A stretch of DNA of 11,097 nucleotides from Dehalococcoidia bacterium (GTDB lineage Bacteria > Chloroflexota > Dehalococcoidia > Lucifugimonadales > Lucifugimonadaceae). Every line of letters begins with the position of its first letter. The stretch's first letter is position 1. Under the pieces are notes generated by a model. That model ran no database searches. It was given only the letters and a program-made list of their open reading frames with translations, and was not told where the DNA came from. This document shows, piece by piece, positions 1-7,950 of this stretch. The position numbers and the translations under genes were made by a program. Location of the stretch: contig JANQEF010000270.1 of the NCBI GenBank assembly GCA_028278465.1, positions 1 to 11,097 of the forward strand. Direction: 5' to 3'.

Positions 1-298
1 GCAGCCAGAAGTAGTCGTAACCGGCATCCAACGCCCATCCCATCCCTGCGGCCTGCCCTGCGTAGACGCCCAGGTTGTCTTCCATCTGGACGCAGTGAAC
101 ATCCGGGTACTCAGACGCCAGCATCTCCGGCGTGCCGTCGCCGCTGGCATTGTCGATCACGACGATCTTGTCCGGCGGCCGAGTCTGTCCCATCGCAGCG
201 TTGATGGCGTTCTTGACCACCTCGCGACGCTTGTAGGTCACGATGATTGCGGCGATACGCGGCTCGATAGGCGGTTCGGTGCTGGTCGATTCAGTCAT
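1..298 (-). CDS. GT2 family glycosyltransferase, N-terminal part (GlfT/rhamnosyltransferase-like)
   Basis: Only the first 99 codons lie in the window; the 3' end is cut off by the left edge. The ATG is at 298 and no good ribosome-binding site precedes it. After about 12 loose residues comes a GT-A nucleotide-binding fold start: hydrophobic strand IAAIIVTYKR (residues 15-24), GQTRPPDKIVVIDNASGDGT (37-56) and EDNLGVYAGQAAGMGWALDAG (within 73-93). The fragment ends at YFWL, just where relatives carry the metal-binding LxDDD motif. This order is typical of the GT2 branch that includes galactofuranosyl- and rhamnosyltransferases (family knowledge). The likely role is sugar transfer from an NDP-sugar to a growing lipid-linked glycan at the inner face of the membrane. 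The gene is divergent from the GT4 gene starting at 441. Donor and acceptor cannot be told from this part. Confidence 0.85.
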   Translation of the reverse strand, partial: MTESTSTEPPIEPRIAAIIVTYKRREVVKNAINAAMGQTRPPDKIVVIDNASGDGTPEMLASEYPDVHCVQMEDNLGVYAGQAAGMGWALDAGYDYFWL

Positions 299-440
299 GC
301 GGTGTGCGCTTCGGTTCTACTCAGGACAGTATGTGGAAATTGTCACCGCTGCGCATATCTGCGGTGAAGTCGGCTAGCCCGACCTTTTGTGCGTGGAGGC
401 CGGTTCAGGTTCTGCTCTTGCCATCGTGAGAATGGCGGGT

Positions 441-1682
441 ATGACCTCCCGAACCGTCCGAACTCGGAGCAAGCTCCACACGTCGGTGGAGTACCGGCCT
501 CTCAACGTGCTGCACACGCTGAGCGGCCTTCACGTGGGCGGCATCGGGCAGCTGGTGCGCCAGAACGTCGCCGCGATGGACCCGGATCAAGTTAAGAACT
601 ACGTCTGCTACTTCACGCCCCGGCACGACCTGCTGGAGTCCTATCGAGAGTCCAGGATCGAGCCGATATGCCTCGACCACCGTGGCAAGCGTCACATCCC
701 GAGGACGCTGTGGCGGCTAATCCGGCTGATCCGTCGGCTCAAGATCGACATCATCCACGCCAACCACGGACTAGACCGCGGCATGGCCGCAGTTGCAGGC
801 CGACTGCTTGGCATCCCGGTCGTCGTGACCGTCCACCACATCGCTCCCATGCAGTCTGTGCTGCAGACCTACAGCAGGCGTCGAGTCTTCGGCATCAGCA
901 TGCTTGAGAAGGTCGCCGTGAAGAGGTTCGTTGTGATATCGCAGTCCGCCAAGGACGTGCAGATGTCGGAGTACGGCCTCGACGAGAGCAAGATCGAGGT
1001 CATCTATTCAGGGATCAACGCGATCAAGAGGTTCGGGATGGACAGGGAGACGGCCCGCAAGGACGTCAGATCTGCGTTTGGCCTGGATGACGCGTTTCCT
1101 CTGCTGCTGAACGTGGGCAGGCTGCACCCGGTAAAGGGACAGAAACACCTGGTCCCGATGATGCGGTTGGTGCTTGAGAAGTGGCCGAAGGCGCACCTGT
1201 TGATCTTTGGAGAGGGACAGGAGCGTGAGGCGCTCACGGCGGCTATCGAGCAGGCAGGCCTGGAGAATCACATCACGCTGCTCGGGCAGAGGTCCGACGT
1301 TCCCGACCTCCTGAAGGGCGCCGACCTCTTCGTATTCCCGGGCCTGAACGAGGCTCTTGGCATCTCGGTTATAGAGGCGATGGCGACCGGGCTGCCGGTC
1401 GTGGCTACAAACGTCGGAGGGCTGAGGGAGCTGATCTCCGACGGCGATACCGGTCTGCTGGTGGAGCCGGGAGATCCCGACGCGCTGGCGAAGGCGGTTC
1501 TCAGCGTCCTGGATATGGAAGACAAAGGGCAGGCGATGGGCCTGCGGGCGCAGCGCCACGCCGTCGAGAACTTCGACGCCGCTACCACGGCCAGTCGGCT
1601 CGAATCCCTGTACTACAGCGTCACTGATAAGTCCGGCTGGAGCCCCGATAGCTGGTCAGCCAGTGGCGAAGCGTCCTCGTGA
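441..1682 (+). CDS. GT4 family glycosyltransferase (GT-B fold)
   Basis: With the ATG at 441 the protein is 413 residues, a usual GT4 length. The N-terminal half carries VLHTLSGLHVGGIGQ (residues 23-37), whose GGIG loop is typical of the GT-B acceptor domain. The C-terminal half has NVGRLHPVKGQ (224-234), with Arg and Lys that in the family contact the donor phosphates. It also has the EX7E signature, Glu304 and Glu312 in NEALGISVIEAM, followed by VVATNVGGLREL. The family retains stereochemistry and uses NDP-sugars to extend glycans in the cytoplasm. The frame is open from a TTG at 387, with a further ATG at 432. I prefer 441 because conserved sequence begins only about 20 residues later and a GAG lies 10 nt upstream, but the start is uncertain. 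It is the only complete plus-strand gene in the locus. Its 3' end overlaps the convergent flippase gene by 27 bp, which encodes a non-conserved Ser-rich tail. Confidence 0.9.
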   Translation: MTSRTVRTRSKLHTSVEYRPLNVLHTLSGLHVGGIGQLVRQNVAAMDPDQVKNYVCYFTPRHDLLESYRESRIEPICLDHRGKRHIPRTLWRLIRLIRRLKIDIIHANHGLDRGMAAVAGRLLGIPVVVTVHHIAPMQSVLQTYSRRRVFGISMLEKVAVKRFVVISQSAKDVQMSEYGLDESKIEVIYSGINAIKRFGMDRETARKDVRSAFGLDDAFPLLLNVGRLHPVKGQKHLVPMMRLVLEKWPKAHLLIFGEGQEREALTAAIEQAGLENHITLLGQRSDVPDLLKGADLFVFPGLNEALGISVIEAMATGLPVVATNVGGLRELISDGDTGLLVEPGDPDALAKAVLSVLDMEDKGQAMGLRAQRHAVENFDAATTASRLESLYYSVTDKSGWSPDSWSASGEASS

Positions 1683-3152
1683 CGTAGCGGCAAGAACCAC
1701 CTGCATCAGGCCGCGTTTTGCGACGACCCACAGGCCGATCGACGTGATCCCGTAGATCGACACGAATGTTGCCGCTCCGGAGATCGTCTTGGCCGTGTTG
1801 CTCCAGTCGCTGCTATCGATAGCCAGCAACGGAGGCGCGACGGTGATCGCCAGCACGAGCGGAGTCAGGGACGCCCGCAGCATCGAGCTGAAGCCTACGC
1901 CCAGGTGGCGGCGCCACGATGCGAGGATGACCACGCTCGAAGATCCGTAGGCGATCAGCATCGCCAGCCCGGCGCCTTCGAGGCCCATGCGATTCGCCAG
2001 CAGCGGCAGGGCGATCAGCAACGCTATCAGCGCCACGAGAGTCGACCCGGCTGCGACGCGCGGGATGCCGAAGGCCACCAAGGGCACGGCGCCGACCTGG
2101 GCTATCGTCATCGGGATGGCGGCCAGCACGAGCATGCGCGTCACGTCGATGGCCCCGACCCACTCGTCGCCCAGCACGACAGGCACTACGGAGTCCACGA
2201 GGATGAACGAAGCGACGGAGACCGGCACGACGATGGACAGGCTCAGTTCGATAGTCGCCAGCGCTTTCCGCGCGAACTCTTCCTTTTGTTCCTGCAGCTT
2301 GGAGAGCGCCGGGAAGCCGACCCTGATCCCCACCTGTCCCATCTCTCGCACTGGGTTCAGCGAGAGGCGGTCGGAGATCGCGTAGAAGCCGAGCGCGGTG
2401 GCGCCAAGGATGCGGGCGATGATGAGCCGGTCGGCCTGGTGGATGAGCTGTACGCCGATGCCGTTGAGCGAGACCCAGCGGCCGAACCTGAACAGCCATC
2501 CCGCTTCAGATTTCTTGAACTCCAGCCTTGGCATGTACGGATAGATCACGTACGACATGGCCACGAGCGTGATGCTTCGTGCGAACGCTCCCCAGACGAG
2601 CGCCCAGACCGATTCGAGCACAAGCGCCATCACGACGCTGACGATGCTCTCGGCGACCATGGCGCTGAGGTTTATCGACAGCTCGTCGCGGACCCTCAGC
2701 TCTTTCCTGAGGTAGATGGTGCCGACGTTAATGAGCCCGGTGATTGCGAACGCCCCGGCCAGGGCCTGGAGGATGGGCGTCGCATCAGGGGTGTTGAGCA
2801 GGTTCGATATCGGCGACGCAGCGGCGAACAGGATGGACGCGATCACCAGCGTCCTTGCGAGATCGATCGTCCATGCTGTGTTCAGCGCGCTGCTGATGTC
2901 CTCCTTGCGCTGCACCAGCGCTCCTCTGACGCCGGTGCCGGAGAACATGTGGAGCACCAGCAGGGCAGAGGCGGCCACGCCCATGAGGCCGAAATCGGCG
3001 GGGGCGAGCAACCGGGCCAGGACCACGAACCGTCCCACACCGAACAGCTGCTGAACGACGCGTGCTCCCACTACCCAGCCCGTAGCGGTAGACGCGCGCT
3101 TGCCAAGGCTGCGCCGATCTTCAGGCGGTGCTGGTTCTATGCCCTCGGCCAA
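1656..3152 (-). CDS. Oligosaccharide flippase (Wzx/WzxC-like, MOP superfamily)
   Basis: The 498-residue protein is strongly hydrophobic, with about 12-13 membrane-length segments spread from residue 30 to the C-terminus. The N-terminal region reads FVVLARLLAPADFGLMGVA, a hallmark of Polysacc_synt-type flippases. Further on are QADRLIIARILGATALGFYAI (split by a polar DR) and AIPMTIAQVGAVPLVAFG, in the order seen in WzxC-like proteins. Such proteins move undecaprenyl- or other polyprenyl-linked oligosaccharides from the inner to the outer leaflet of the cytoplasmic membrane. The start is a TTG at 3152, supported by GGGAG five nt upstream. No in-frame ATG near the N-terminus would keep the first helix as well placed. 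The gene lies 93 nt downstream of the GT2 gene on the same strand and collides with the plus-strand GT4 gene at its 3' end. The transported glycan is unknown, but the gene context points to the product of this locus. Confidence 0.9.
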   Translation of the reverse strand: MAEGIEPAPPEDRRSLGKRASTATGWVVGARVVQQLFGVGRFVVLARLLAPADFGLMGVAASALLVLHMFSGTGVRGALVQRKEDISSALNTAWTIDLARTLVIASILFAAASPISNLLNTPDATPILQALAGAFAITGLINVGTIYLRKELRVRDELSINLSAMVAESIVSVVMALVLESVWALVWGAFARSITLVAMSYVIYPYMPRLEFKKSEAGWLFRFGRWVSLNGIGVQLIHQADRLIIARILGATALGFYAISDRLSLNPVREMGQVGIRVGFPALSKLQEQKEEFARKALATIELSLSIVVPVSVASFILVDSVVPVVLGDEWVGAIDVTRMLVLAAIPMTIAQVGAVPLVAFGIPRVAAGSTLVALIALLIALPLLANRMGLEGAGLAMLIAYGSSSVVILASWRRHLGVGFSSMLRASLTPLVLAITVAPPLLAIDSSDWSNTAKTISGAATFVSIYGITSIGLWVVAKRGLMQVVLAATSRGRFATG

Positions 3153-3203
3153 ATCGTCTCCCGGAACCTGCGGCCGGCCATTGCTCGACTATCTGCTTCA
3201 AAC

Positions 3204-3230
3204 ACGATACTGCACCGATCGCGGCGTCAA
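3204..3230 (-). promoter_or_regulatory. Weak candidate promoter upstream of the flippase gene
   Basis: In the 93-nt gap before the flippase, the minus strand reads TTGACG (3230-3225) and, 15 nt later, TATCGT (3209-3204), about 52 nt ahead of the TTG start. The first box matches the sigma-70 -35 consensus at five of six bases and the second matches the -10 at four of six. The spacing is shorter than the usual 16-18 nt. It may equally be chance, with the flippase simply co-transcribed with the upstream genes. Confidence 0.2.
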
Positions 3231-3245
3231 ACAGGCGACGGCCGG

Positions 3246-4190
3246 TTATCGCAGCGGTGTGCGAGACCAGACGTAGTGCTTCATCTCCCGGAACACGATG
3301 AACCTTCGGCTGGTGAGGAAGTGGCGAACCGTCTTCAGCGAGAGCGTCAACTTGTCCAGCCGGGACAGTGACGAGCGCCTGATCGCGGAGAGGTGCTGCT
3401 TCGCGAGGAGGATGTACTTGGGACGATAGTGTGCTCGGCTCGATGAGTCCCACCAGCTGCGCTGGTCGCGGACATCGCGCGCCGAACTGGTTGTGCGGTT
3501 GGCGTACAGGTACTCGGGCAGCAGGCAGATCTTGCCCGTCAGCGCCATCTCGGCGACGAAGGTGTGGTCGGCGCCCGGGTTGGCGCCCATCAGCATCGTT
3601 TGTGCAACCTGCTCGCGACGCATGACACCGAACACCGGATAGACCTTGCGCATGTCTCGAAGAGTCGACATGAACCGCTTGCGAGGATCAGCGTTCATGC
3701 CGTCGAGAGCGTCCGCGTAGTACTCCTGGAACGTCTCGTTCTCGTCGTAGAGCGCGGTCCGGGAGTGGCAGAGCGAAACGTCCGGGTCTGACTCCAACGC
3801 CTTCACGCACTTCTCAAGGTACGTAGGCTCGTTCCAGTCGTCGTGCGCCAGCCACTTGAAGTACTTGCCGGTCGCCAGGTGGAACGCCTTGTTGAAGTTC
3901 GGCGCCGCGCCAAGGTTCTTCTCGTTCTCGATCAGCCTCACCCGCTCGTCGCGCTGCGCATATTCGCGGCATATCTCGACCGTGTCGTCCGTTGAGGCGT
4001 TGTCGACGATGATCAGCTCGAAGTCGGTGAGCGTCTGAGCGAGCATCGAGTCGATCGCCTTGCGGATAAACCGGGACCCGTTGTAGACCGGCAGGCCGAT
4101 GCTCACCGTCGGCGCGTTGCTCCCGGGCGTGACGTGCTGGCCCCGCTCATCGGCCATAGGCCGCCCGGTTGAGCCTGCCGTGTCGATCAT
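3246..4190 (-). CDS. GT2 family glycosyltransferase
   Basis: This 314-residue protein has a GT-A fold from about residue 28: VSIGLPVYNGSRFIRKAIDS (29-48), then FELIIVDNASTDDT (57-70) and ENEKNLGAAPNFNKAF (88-103). The metal-site motif is AHDD at 115-118, the HDD standing in for the classical DXD. GADHTF at 206-211 probably holds the downstream acidic residue used in catalysis. A basic C-terminal tail (about 265-314) could touch the membrane. Its ATG directly follows the TAG of methyltransferase MT1 with no intervening base, and AGGTGG lies 8 nt upstream inside MT1, so the two are very likely translationally coupled. An internal ATG at residue 12 is an alternative start and would remove only non-conserved sequence. 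The likely role is transfer of a sugar, perhaps the methylated one made by this locus, onto the lipid-linked acceptor. Specificity cannot be read from the sequence. Confidence 0.9.
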   Translation of the reverse strand: MIDTAGSTGRPMADERGQHVTPGSNAPTVSIGLPVYNGSRFIRKAIDSMLAQTLTDFELIIVDNASTDDTVEICREYAQRDERVRLIENEKNLGAAPNFNKAFHLATGKYFKWLAHDDWNEPTYLEKCVKALESDPDVSLCHSRTALYDENETFQEYYADALDGMNADPRKRFMSTLRDMRKVYPVFGVMRREQVAQTMLMGANPGADHTFVAEMALTGKICLLPEYLYANRTTSSARDVRDQRSWWDSSSRAHYRPKYILLAKQHLSAIRRSSLSRLDKLTLSLKTVRHFLTSRRFIVFREMKHYVWSRTPLR

Positions 4191-5399
4191 CTAGTCCACC
4201 ACCTCGACCGCGGCCTCAACGCCGAGGCTGCGGACGTGGTCCTCGACCTCGCGCTGGTAGACGCCGTTCATCAGCAGCACAAGGTCGGGCTGGTATTCGA
4301 TCAGCGCGTTCGGCCCGACCACCTGCTGGCCGGTCCCAGGCACGTAACGCCCGTTCTTCATCGGGTTGATATCCACGATGTAGTCGATGCTGGAGCTATC
4401 GACAAGGTTAAGGAAGGTAACGCCCTTCGAGCCGGCTCCCCAGGTGACGACGCGCTTGCCCTCTGCCGCCAGCTGCCGGACCTTGTCGGTCCACCGGCTC
4501 ACGGCCTGCTCGACCTCATCGCTGAAGCTGGATACCAGCTCGCTCAGCCTGTCGAGGCTCGTCGTCTGCTCCAGGTGCGAATCGCCGGTTGATCCGGAGG
4601 CCTGCGCATCGATGTACAGAAACTGGTCCTGGAATGTGGTGCTGCTCTCGGTAACGGTCAGTCCGGCCTTCTCTGCGACCATCACCAGTGCGCGGTCCGT
4701 GAAATAGCCCGGGTGCTCGTAGATCAGGTCCCAGATCGCCGGCTTCTCAAGCATGTAGGTTGCGTTCGGCACCTCGATGTAGAGAGCCGCCTTGCCCGCC
4801 GCCGCGTCGGCCAGTAGGCGGACAAACTCCAGCGGCTCTTCGACATGCTCCAGCACGTGCCGCGAGCAGACCAGGTCGGGGCGGACCTTCTCGTCTGTGG
4901 TGTAGTAGCGGCCCTCGAACTCCACGCCTAGGCCTGCCTGGACGACCGGCGGCCCGAAGTACGAAGGATCGAAACCAAAGCCGCGGTTGTCGCCAATGGT
5001 GCAGAGGCGGGTAAGGAAATCGCCGTCGCCGCAGCCCAGTTCAAGGACAGTCTTTTCGTTGAGGTCATGCTTCCTGACGATGCGCTCGGCCATCTCCTGC
5101 AGAAAGGAGCCGAAGCTTGGAGAGCAGGAGAGCGAATTGGCGTACTCGGGCGAGTAGGCCAGCACGTCGGCGTCGAACACGGCGTTGAACAGGAAAGAGC
5201 ACTCTTCGCAGTAGACAAGCCGGAGATCGCCTCTACGCACCGCCTTCGCCGCGTCGATGTTGTCCAGCAGCACGTTGCAGAAGGCCGGAATGTTCGGCAC
5301 CTCGACGACGAAGCGCAGGTTGGACGAGCCGCAGGCGGTGCAGGCCTCGGCGGGCCGCCCGCCCAGCTCTTCCTGCCTGATGTCGGTTTCGACGGTCAT
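4191..5399 (-). CDS. Sugar C-methyltransferase-family protein MT1 (zinc-binding / SAM / C-terminal domains)
   Basis: The 402-residue protein has the three-part layout of NDP-sugar C-methyltransferases. First comes an N-terminal zinc-binding domain with Cys20, Cys23, Cys64 and Cys67 (CTAC and CEEC). A Rossmann SAM-binding domain follows with ELGCGDGDF (120-128) and RHVLEHV (180-186). The C-terminal domain carries WGAGSKGVTF (320-329) and IVDINP (341-346). The IYEHPGYFT segment (226-234) matches the place where TcaB9-type enzymes keep their catalytic Tyr-x-Glu-His, but here it is a shorter YEH. It closely resembles MT2 and less closely MT3. The start is the ATG at 5399, with no clear Shine-Dalgarno sequence. 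A 98-nt gap separates it from MT2, and its stop touches the ATG of the downstream GT2 gene. C-methylation of a keto-sugar is the family expectation. O-methylation or a lost activity cannot be excluded. Confidence 0.85.
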   Translation of the reverse strand: MTVETDIRQEELGGRPAEACTACGSSNLRFVVEVPNIPAFCNVLLDNIDAAKAVRRGDLRLVYCEECSFLFNAVFDADVLAYSPEYANSLSCSPSFGSFLQEMAERIVRKHDLNEKTVLELGCGDGDFLTRLCTIGDNRGFGFDPSYFGPPVVQAGLGVEFEGRYYTTDEKVRPDLVCSRHVLEHVEEPLEFVRLLADAAAGKAALYIEVPNATYMLEKPAIWDLIYEHPGYFTDRALVMVAEKAGLTVTESSTTFQDQFLYIDAQASGSTGDSHLEQTTSLDRLSELVSSFSDEVEQAVSRWTDKVRQLAAEGKRVVTWGAGSKGVTFLNLVDSSSIDYIVDINPMKNGRYVPGTGQQVVGPNALIEYQPDLVLLMNGVYQREVEDHVRSLGVEAAVEVVD

Positions 5400-5438
5400 A
5401 TTCAGTGCCCCGGTTGCGGCTCCAGGTTGTCATCGACT

Positions 5439-5466
5439 GCGAGCCCGAAAACCTCGTCCGGCTCGC
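5439..5466 (-). repeat. Hairpin in the MT2-MT1 gap
   Basis: Arms GCGAGCC (5439-5445) and GGCTCGC (5460-5466) are perfect 7-bp complements around a 14-nt loop. It lies in the only sizeable gap inside the methyltransferase set. No T-run follows on the minus strand, so it is not a canonical intrinsic terminator. It could attenuate transcription, protect an mRNA end, or be chance in GC-rich DNA. Confidence 0.35.
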
Positions 5467-5497
5467 CTGTTGTCTGGTTATCTGGCCGTGCCGCTTG

Positions 5498-6712
5498 CTA
5501 AACGGATCTCACCTCGGCGTGGATGTTCATGCTGCGCAGCGTGTCGGCGATCTCGTCCTCGTAGATCGGGTTCATCACCAGTACCACGTCGGGAACCGCT
5601 GAGCGAAGCGCATCCGGTCCGGCGATGCGGTGGCCTGTGCCGGCTGCGAACTTCTCCTGCTTCGCAGGGTTGATGTCCACTATGAAGTCAACGCGGTCGC
5701 CTCCGGGCACGCTGTTGACGAATGCGACACCCTTGGAGCCGCCACCCCAGACGACGACGCGCTTGCCGGCGTCAGCGGCCTCGCCGATGAACTTCGACCA
5801 GCCATCAATGTGTCTTCGGTACTTCTCCGAAAACGCCTCAACCTCGTCGGCCAGCTGGCGGACGTATTCCCTATCGCCCTCGTCACGCTCACCGGCCTGT
5901 ACCGGCATGCAGTGCAGGAGCAGGTACTGGTCGTCAAAGTCGAGCTCGGTGCGGATGTCGGTGAAGCCTTCCTGCTCGAACAGCGCCGCCATCGACTCCG
6001 GGGTGAAGTACGAGCAGTGCTCGTAGTACACGTCCCAGAAAGCGGCCTCTTTAAGCACCCGCAGCGTGTCAGGGACTTCGAAGAAGACAGGGACCGAGCT
6101 GCTCTCGCCAAGCGAGCGGCGGACGGTCCGCACGAACTGAGCCGGGTCAGGGATGTGCTCCAGCGTGTGCCGGCAGCACAGGAAATCTGGGTTCAGCGCT
6201 CCGTGCTCCTCTGAAAAGAACTCACGGATGAAGCTCAGGCTGGTCGTGGCATCCTCGACCCTTTTACCAGGATCTGCCGCCGGGTCGACGCCGATGCCTT
6301 TGCCGATGCCCTGCAGCTCAACCTGCTGTAGGAAGTCGCCTCCGCCGCAGCCGATCTCGACAACGGTCTTGCCGGCCAGGTCATATTCGTCTGCAAGGCT
6401 CTTCGCCAGCCTCGCGGCGAACTCGTTGAAGCGCGGCGAGAAAGCCTGTGAGCTCTCGTACGACTGCGAGTAGTCGACCAGCGCCGGATCGAAGTCCGGG
6501 TTGAAGATGAAGCCGCAGGAGTCGCAGAAGGCGAGTGTCAGCCTGCCCTTCGGATAGCTGATCGCCTGCTCCCTGGTGTCGAGCAGCACCATGCTGTTCG
6601 TCGGCACTTCGCCGAGCTCCAGGAAGACGCGGGCGTCGGGGTTTTCGCACGCCCGGCAGATCACAGGGCCACGCTCAGAGTGGTGCGGTTCGGTCTGCGC
6701 TGTTTCGAGCAC
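5498..6712 (-). CDS. Sugar C-methyltransferase-family protein MT2
   Basis: This 404-residue protein has the same order of domains as MT1. Zinc ligands are Cys19, Cys22, Cys63 and Cys66 (CRAC and CDSC). The SAM loop is EIGCGGGDF (119-127), followed by RHTLEHI (181-187). Tyr230-Glu231-His232 in VYYEHCSYFT sits at the expected active-site position. WGGGSKGVAF (322-331) and FIVDINP (343-349) mark the C-terminal Methyltransf_14-type domain. Alignable identity with MT1 is clear, especially over these C-terminal motifs, which suggests tandem duplication. The start is a GTG at 6712, 2 nt after the TAA of MT3. AGGTGG lies 7 nt upstream within the end of MT3, which supports this start and coupling to MT3. 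Family members methylate carbon atoms of NDP-4-keto sugars in the cytoplasm. The exact sugar and position are unknown. Confidence 0.85.
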   Translation of the reverse strand: MLETAQTEPHHSERGPVICRACENPDARVFLELGEVPTNSMVLLDTREQAISYPKGRLTLAFCDSCGFIFNPDFDPALVDYSQSYESSQAFSPRFNEFAARLAKSLADEYDLAGKTVVEIGCGGGDFLQQVELQGIGKGIGVDPAADPGKRVEDATTSLSFIREFFSEEHGALNPDFLCCRHTLEHIPDPAQFVRTVRRSLGESSSVPVFFEVPDTLRVLKEAAFWDVYYEHCSYFTPESMAALFEQEGFTDIRTELDFDDQYLLLHCMPVQAGERDEGDREYVRQLADEVEAFSEKYRRHIDGWSKFIGEAADAGKRVVVWGGGSKGVAFVNSVPGGDRVDFIVDINPAKQEKFAAGTGHRIAGPDALRSAVPDVVLVMNPIYEDEIADTLRSMNIHAEVRSV

Positions 6713-6714
6713 GC

Positions 6715-7950
6715 TTAGACCACCTGCGGTTCTGGGACCGGGATGACGAACTTGCCGCCCTTCTCACGGAACTGCGCCTGCTGGCCCAGCACCTCGTCCT
6801 TGAAGTTCCACGCCAGGAGCAGCACGTAGTCCGGCATGTCATCGACAAGCTTCTCCGGCGCCTCAATCGGCACGTGGACGCCCGGCATGTGCAGGCCCTG
6901 CTTGTGGACGTTCCGGTCCACGACGTAGTCGAGGTACTCGGTGCCGATCCCGGAGCAGTTGAGCATCGTCGCTCCCTTGGCAGCGGCGCCGTAAGCGGCG
7001 ATCCTCTTGCCGTCCGACTTGAGGCCGCCCAGCAGATCGCGGAGCCCTGAGATCAGGGTCTCGACCTTCTGGCCGAAGTTCCTGTAGTACTCGAACTCGT
7101 CTATGCCGAGTTCTTTTTCCTCGGCAAGCACCTGCTTCAAGTAGGCCGTCGGAGCCTCGCCCTTCTCGATGAACAGCCGTAGCGAGCCGCCATGTATCGG
7201 CAGGCGCTTCACGTCGTTCAGGTGCAGGCCGCGGGCCCTGAACAGGTTTGTGAGGGCTGTGACGGAGAAGTAGCAGAGGTGTTCGTGGTAGATCGTGTCG
7301 AACTCGGTGTGGTCGATCAGGTCCCGTACGTACGGGACCTCGATCACCGCCACGCCATCGTCCTTCAGAGCGATGCGAATGCCGTCGACGAAGCCATTCA
7401 GGTCGGCAACGTGCGCAAGCACGTTGTTGCCGTGGATCACATCGGCCTTCTTGCCCTCAGCCGCCAGTTCCTCCGCGAGCTCGCGCCCGAAGAACCTCTC
7501 CATCGTTGGCACGCCCTTTTCGAGCGCCGCCTTGACCACTGTGTCGGCCGGGTCGATGCCCAGCACCGGGATGCCTGCCTTCACGTAGTTCTGGAGCAGG
7601 TAGCCGTCGTTGCTGGCCAGCTCGATCACCAGGCTGTCCGAGTCGAGACCGCGTGTGGCCATCAGGTGCTCGGTGTTCTCACGGGCGTTGTTGACAACCG
7701 TGTCTGAGACCGACGAAAAGTACGGGTAGTCCCGGCAGAACAGCTCCTCTGGTGGAACGGTCTCCAGGATCTGCATCAGCGCGCAGTTCGTGCAGAACGC
7801 CACGTCCAGCGGGTACGAGGCCTCGGGGCCGTTTATGTCCTCTTTGCTGACAAGCGCGTCGGCCAGCGGCGTGTCGCCGAGCGAAAGCACGCTCTTGAGC
7901 TCCGACAGGCCGCAGGAACGGCAGGTCGCGTCCACGTTCTCACCAATCAT
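6715..7950 (-). CDS. NDP-sugar C-methyltransferase MT3 (TcaB9/KijD1-like)
   Basis: At 411 residues this is the methyltransferase closest to the characterised sugar C-3'-methyltransferases. Zinc ligands are Cys10, Cys13, Cys53 and Cys56 (CRSC and CTNC). LGDTPLADALV (24-34) and YPYFSSVSDT (75-84) are typical of the family. The SAM domain has IELASNDGYLLQ (109-120) and HGNNVLAHVADLNGFV (173-188). FDTIYHEHLCYFS (217-229) contains Tyr221, Glu223 and His224, matching the Tyr-x-Glu-His catalytic set described for TcaB9 almost residue for residue. The C-terminal domain shows AYGAAAKGATML (319-330). The expected reaction is SAM-dependent transfer of a methyl group to the carbon next to the keto group of an NDP-4-keto-sugar. 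The ATG at 7950 directly follows the TAG of the SDR gene, with GGGAG 10 nt upstream. A CDP-linked substrate is inferred from rfbF. MT1 and MT2 look like divergent relatives. Confidence 0.9.
   Translation of the reverse strand: MIGENVDATCRSCGLSELKSVLSLGDTPLADALVSKEDINGPEASYPLDVAFCTNCALMQILETVPPEELFCRDYPYFSSVSDTVVNNARENTEHLMATRGLDSDSLVIELASNDGYLLQNYVKAGIPVLGIDPADTVVKAALEKGVPTMERFFGRELAEELAAEGKKADVIHGNNVLAHVADLNGFVDGIRIALKDDGVAVIEVPYVRDLIDHTEFDTIYHEHLCYFSVTALTNLFRARGLHLNDVKRLPIHGGSLRLFIEKGEAPTAYLKQVLAEEKELGIDEFEYYRNFGQKVETLISGLRDLLGGLKSDGKRIAAYGAAAKGATMLNCSGIGTEYLDYVVDRNVHKQGLHMPGVHVPIEAPEKLVDDMPDYVLLLAWNFKDEVLGQQAQFREKGGKFVIPVPEPQVV

Noticed and set aside
387..440. TTG start for the GT4 gene giving 18 extra residues
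   Set aside because: The extra residues are not typical of GT4 and have no good ribosome-binding site. The ATG at 441 is preferred, although 432 and 387 remain possible.
1905..3371. A 488-codon open frame on the plus strand opposite the flippase gene
   Set aside because: Its translation is dominated by Asp, His, Arg and Gly with no domain, as expected when the strand opposite a GC-biased gene lacks stops. The minus-strand frame has a clear flippase pattern.
5439..5466. Intrinsic terminator between MT2 and MT1
   Set aside because: The stem is real but is not followed by a run of T on the minus strand.
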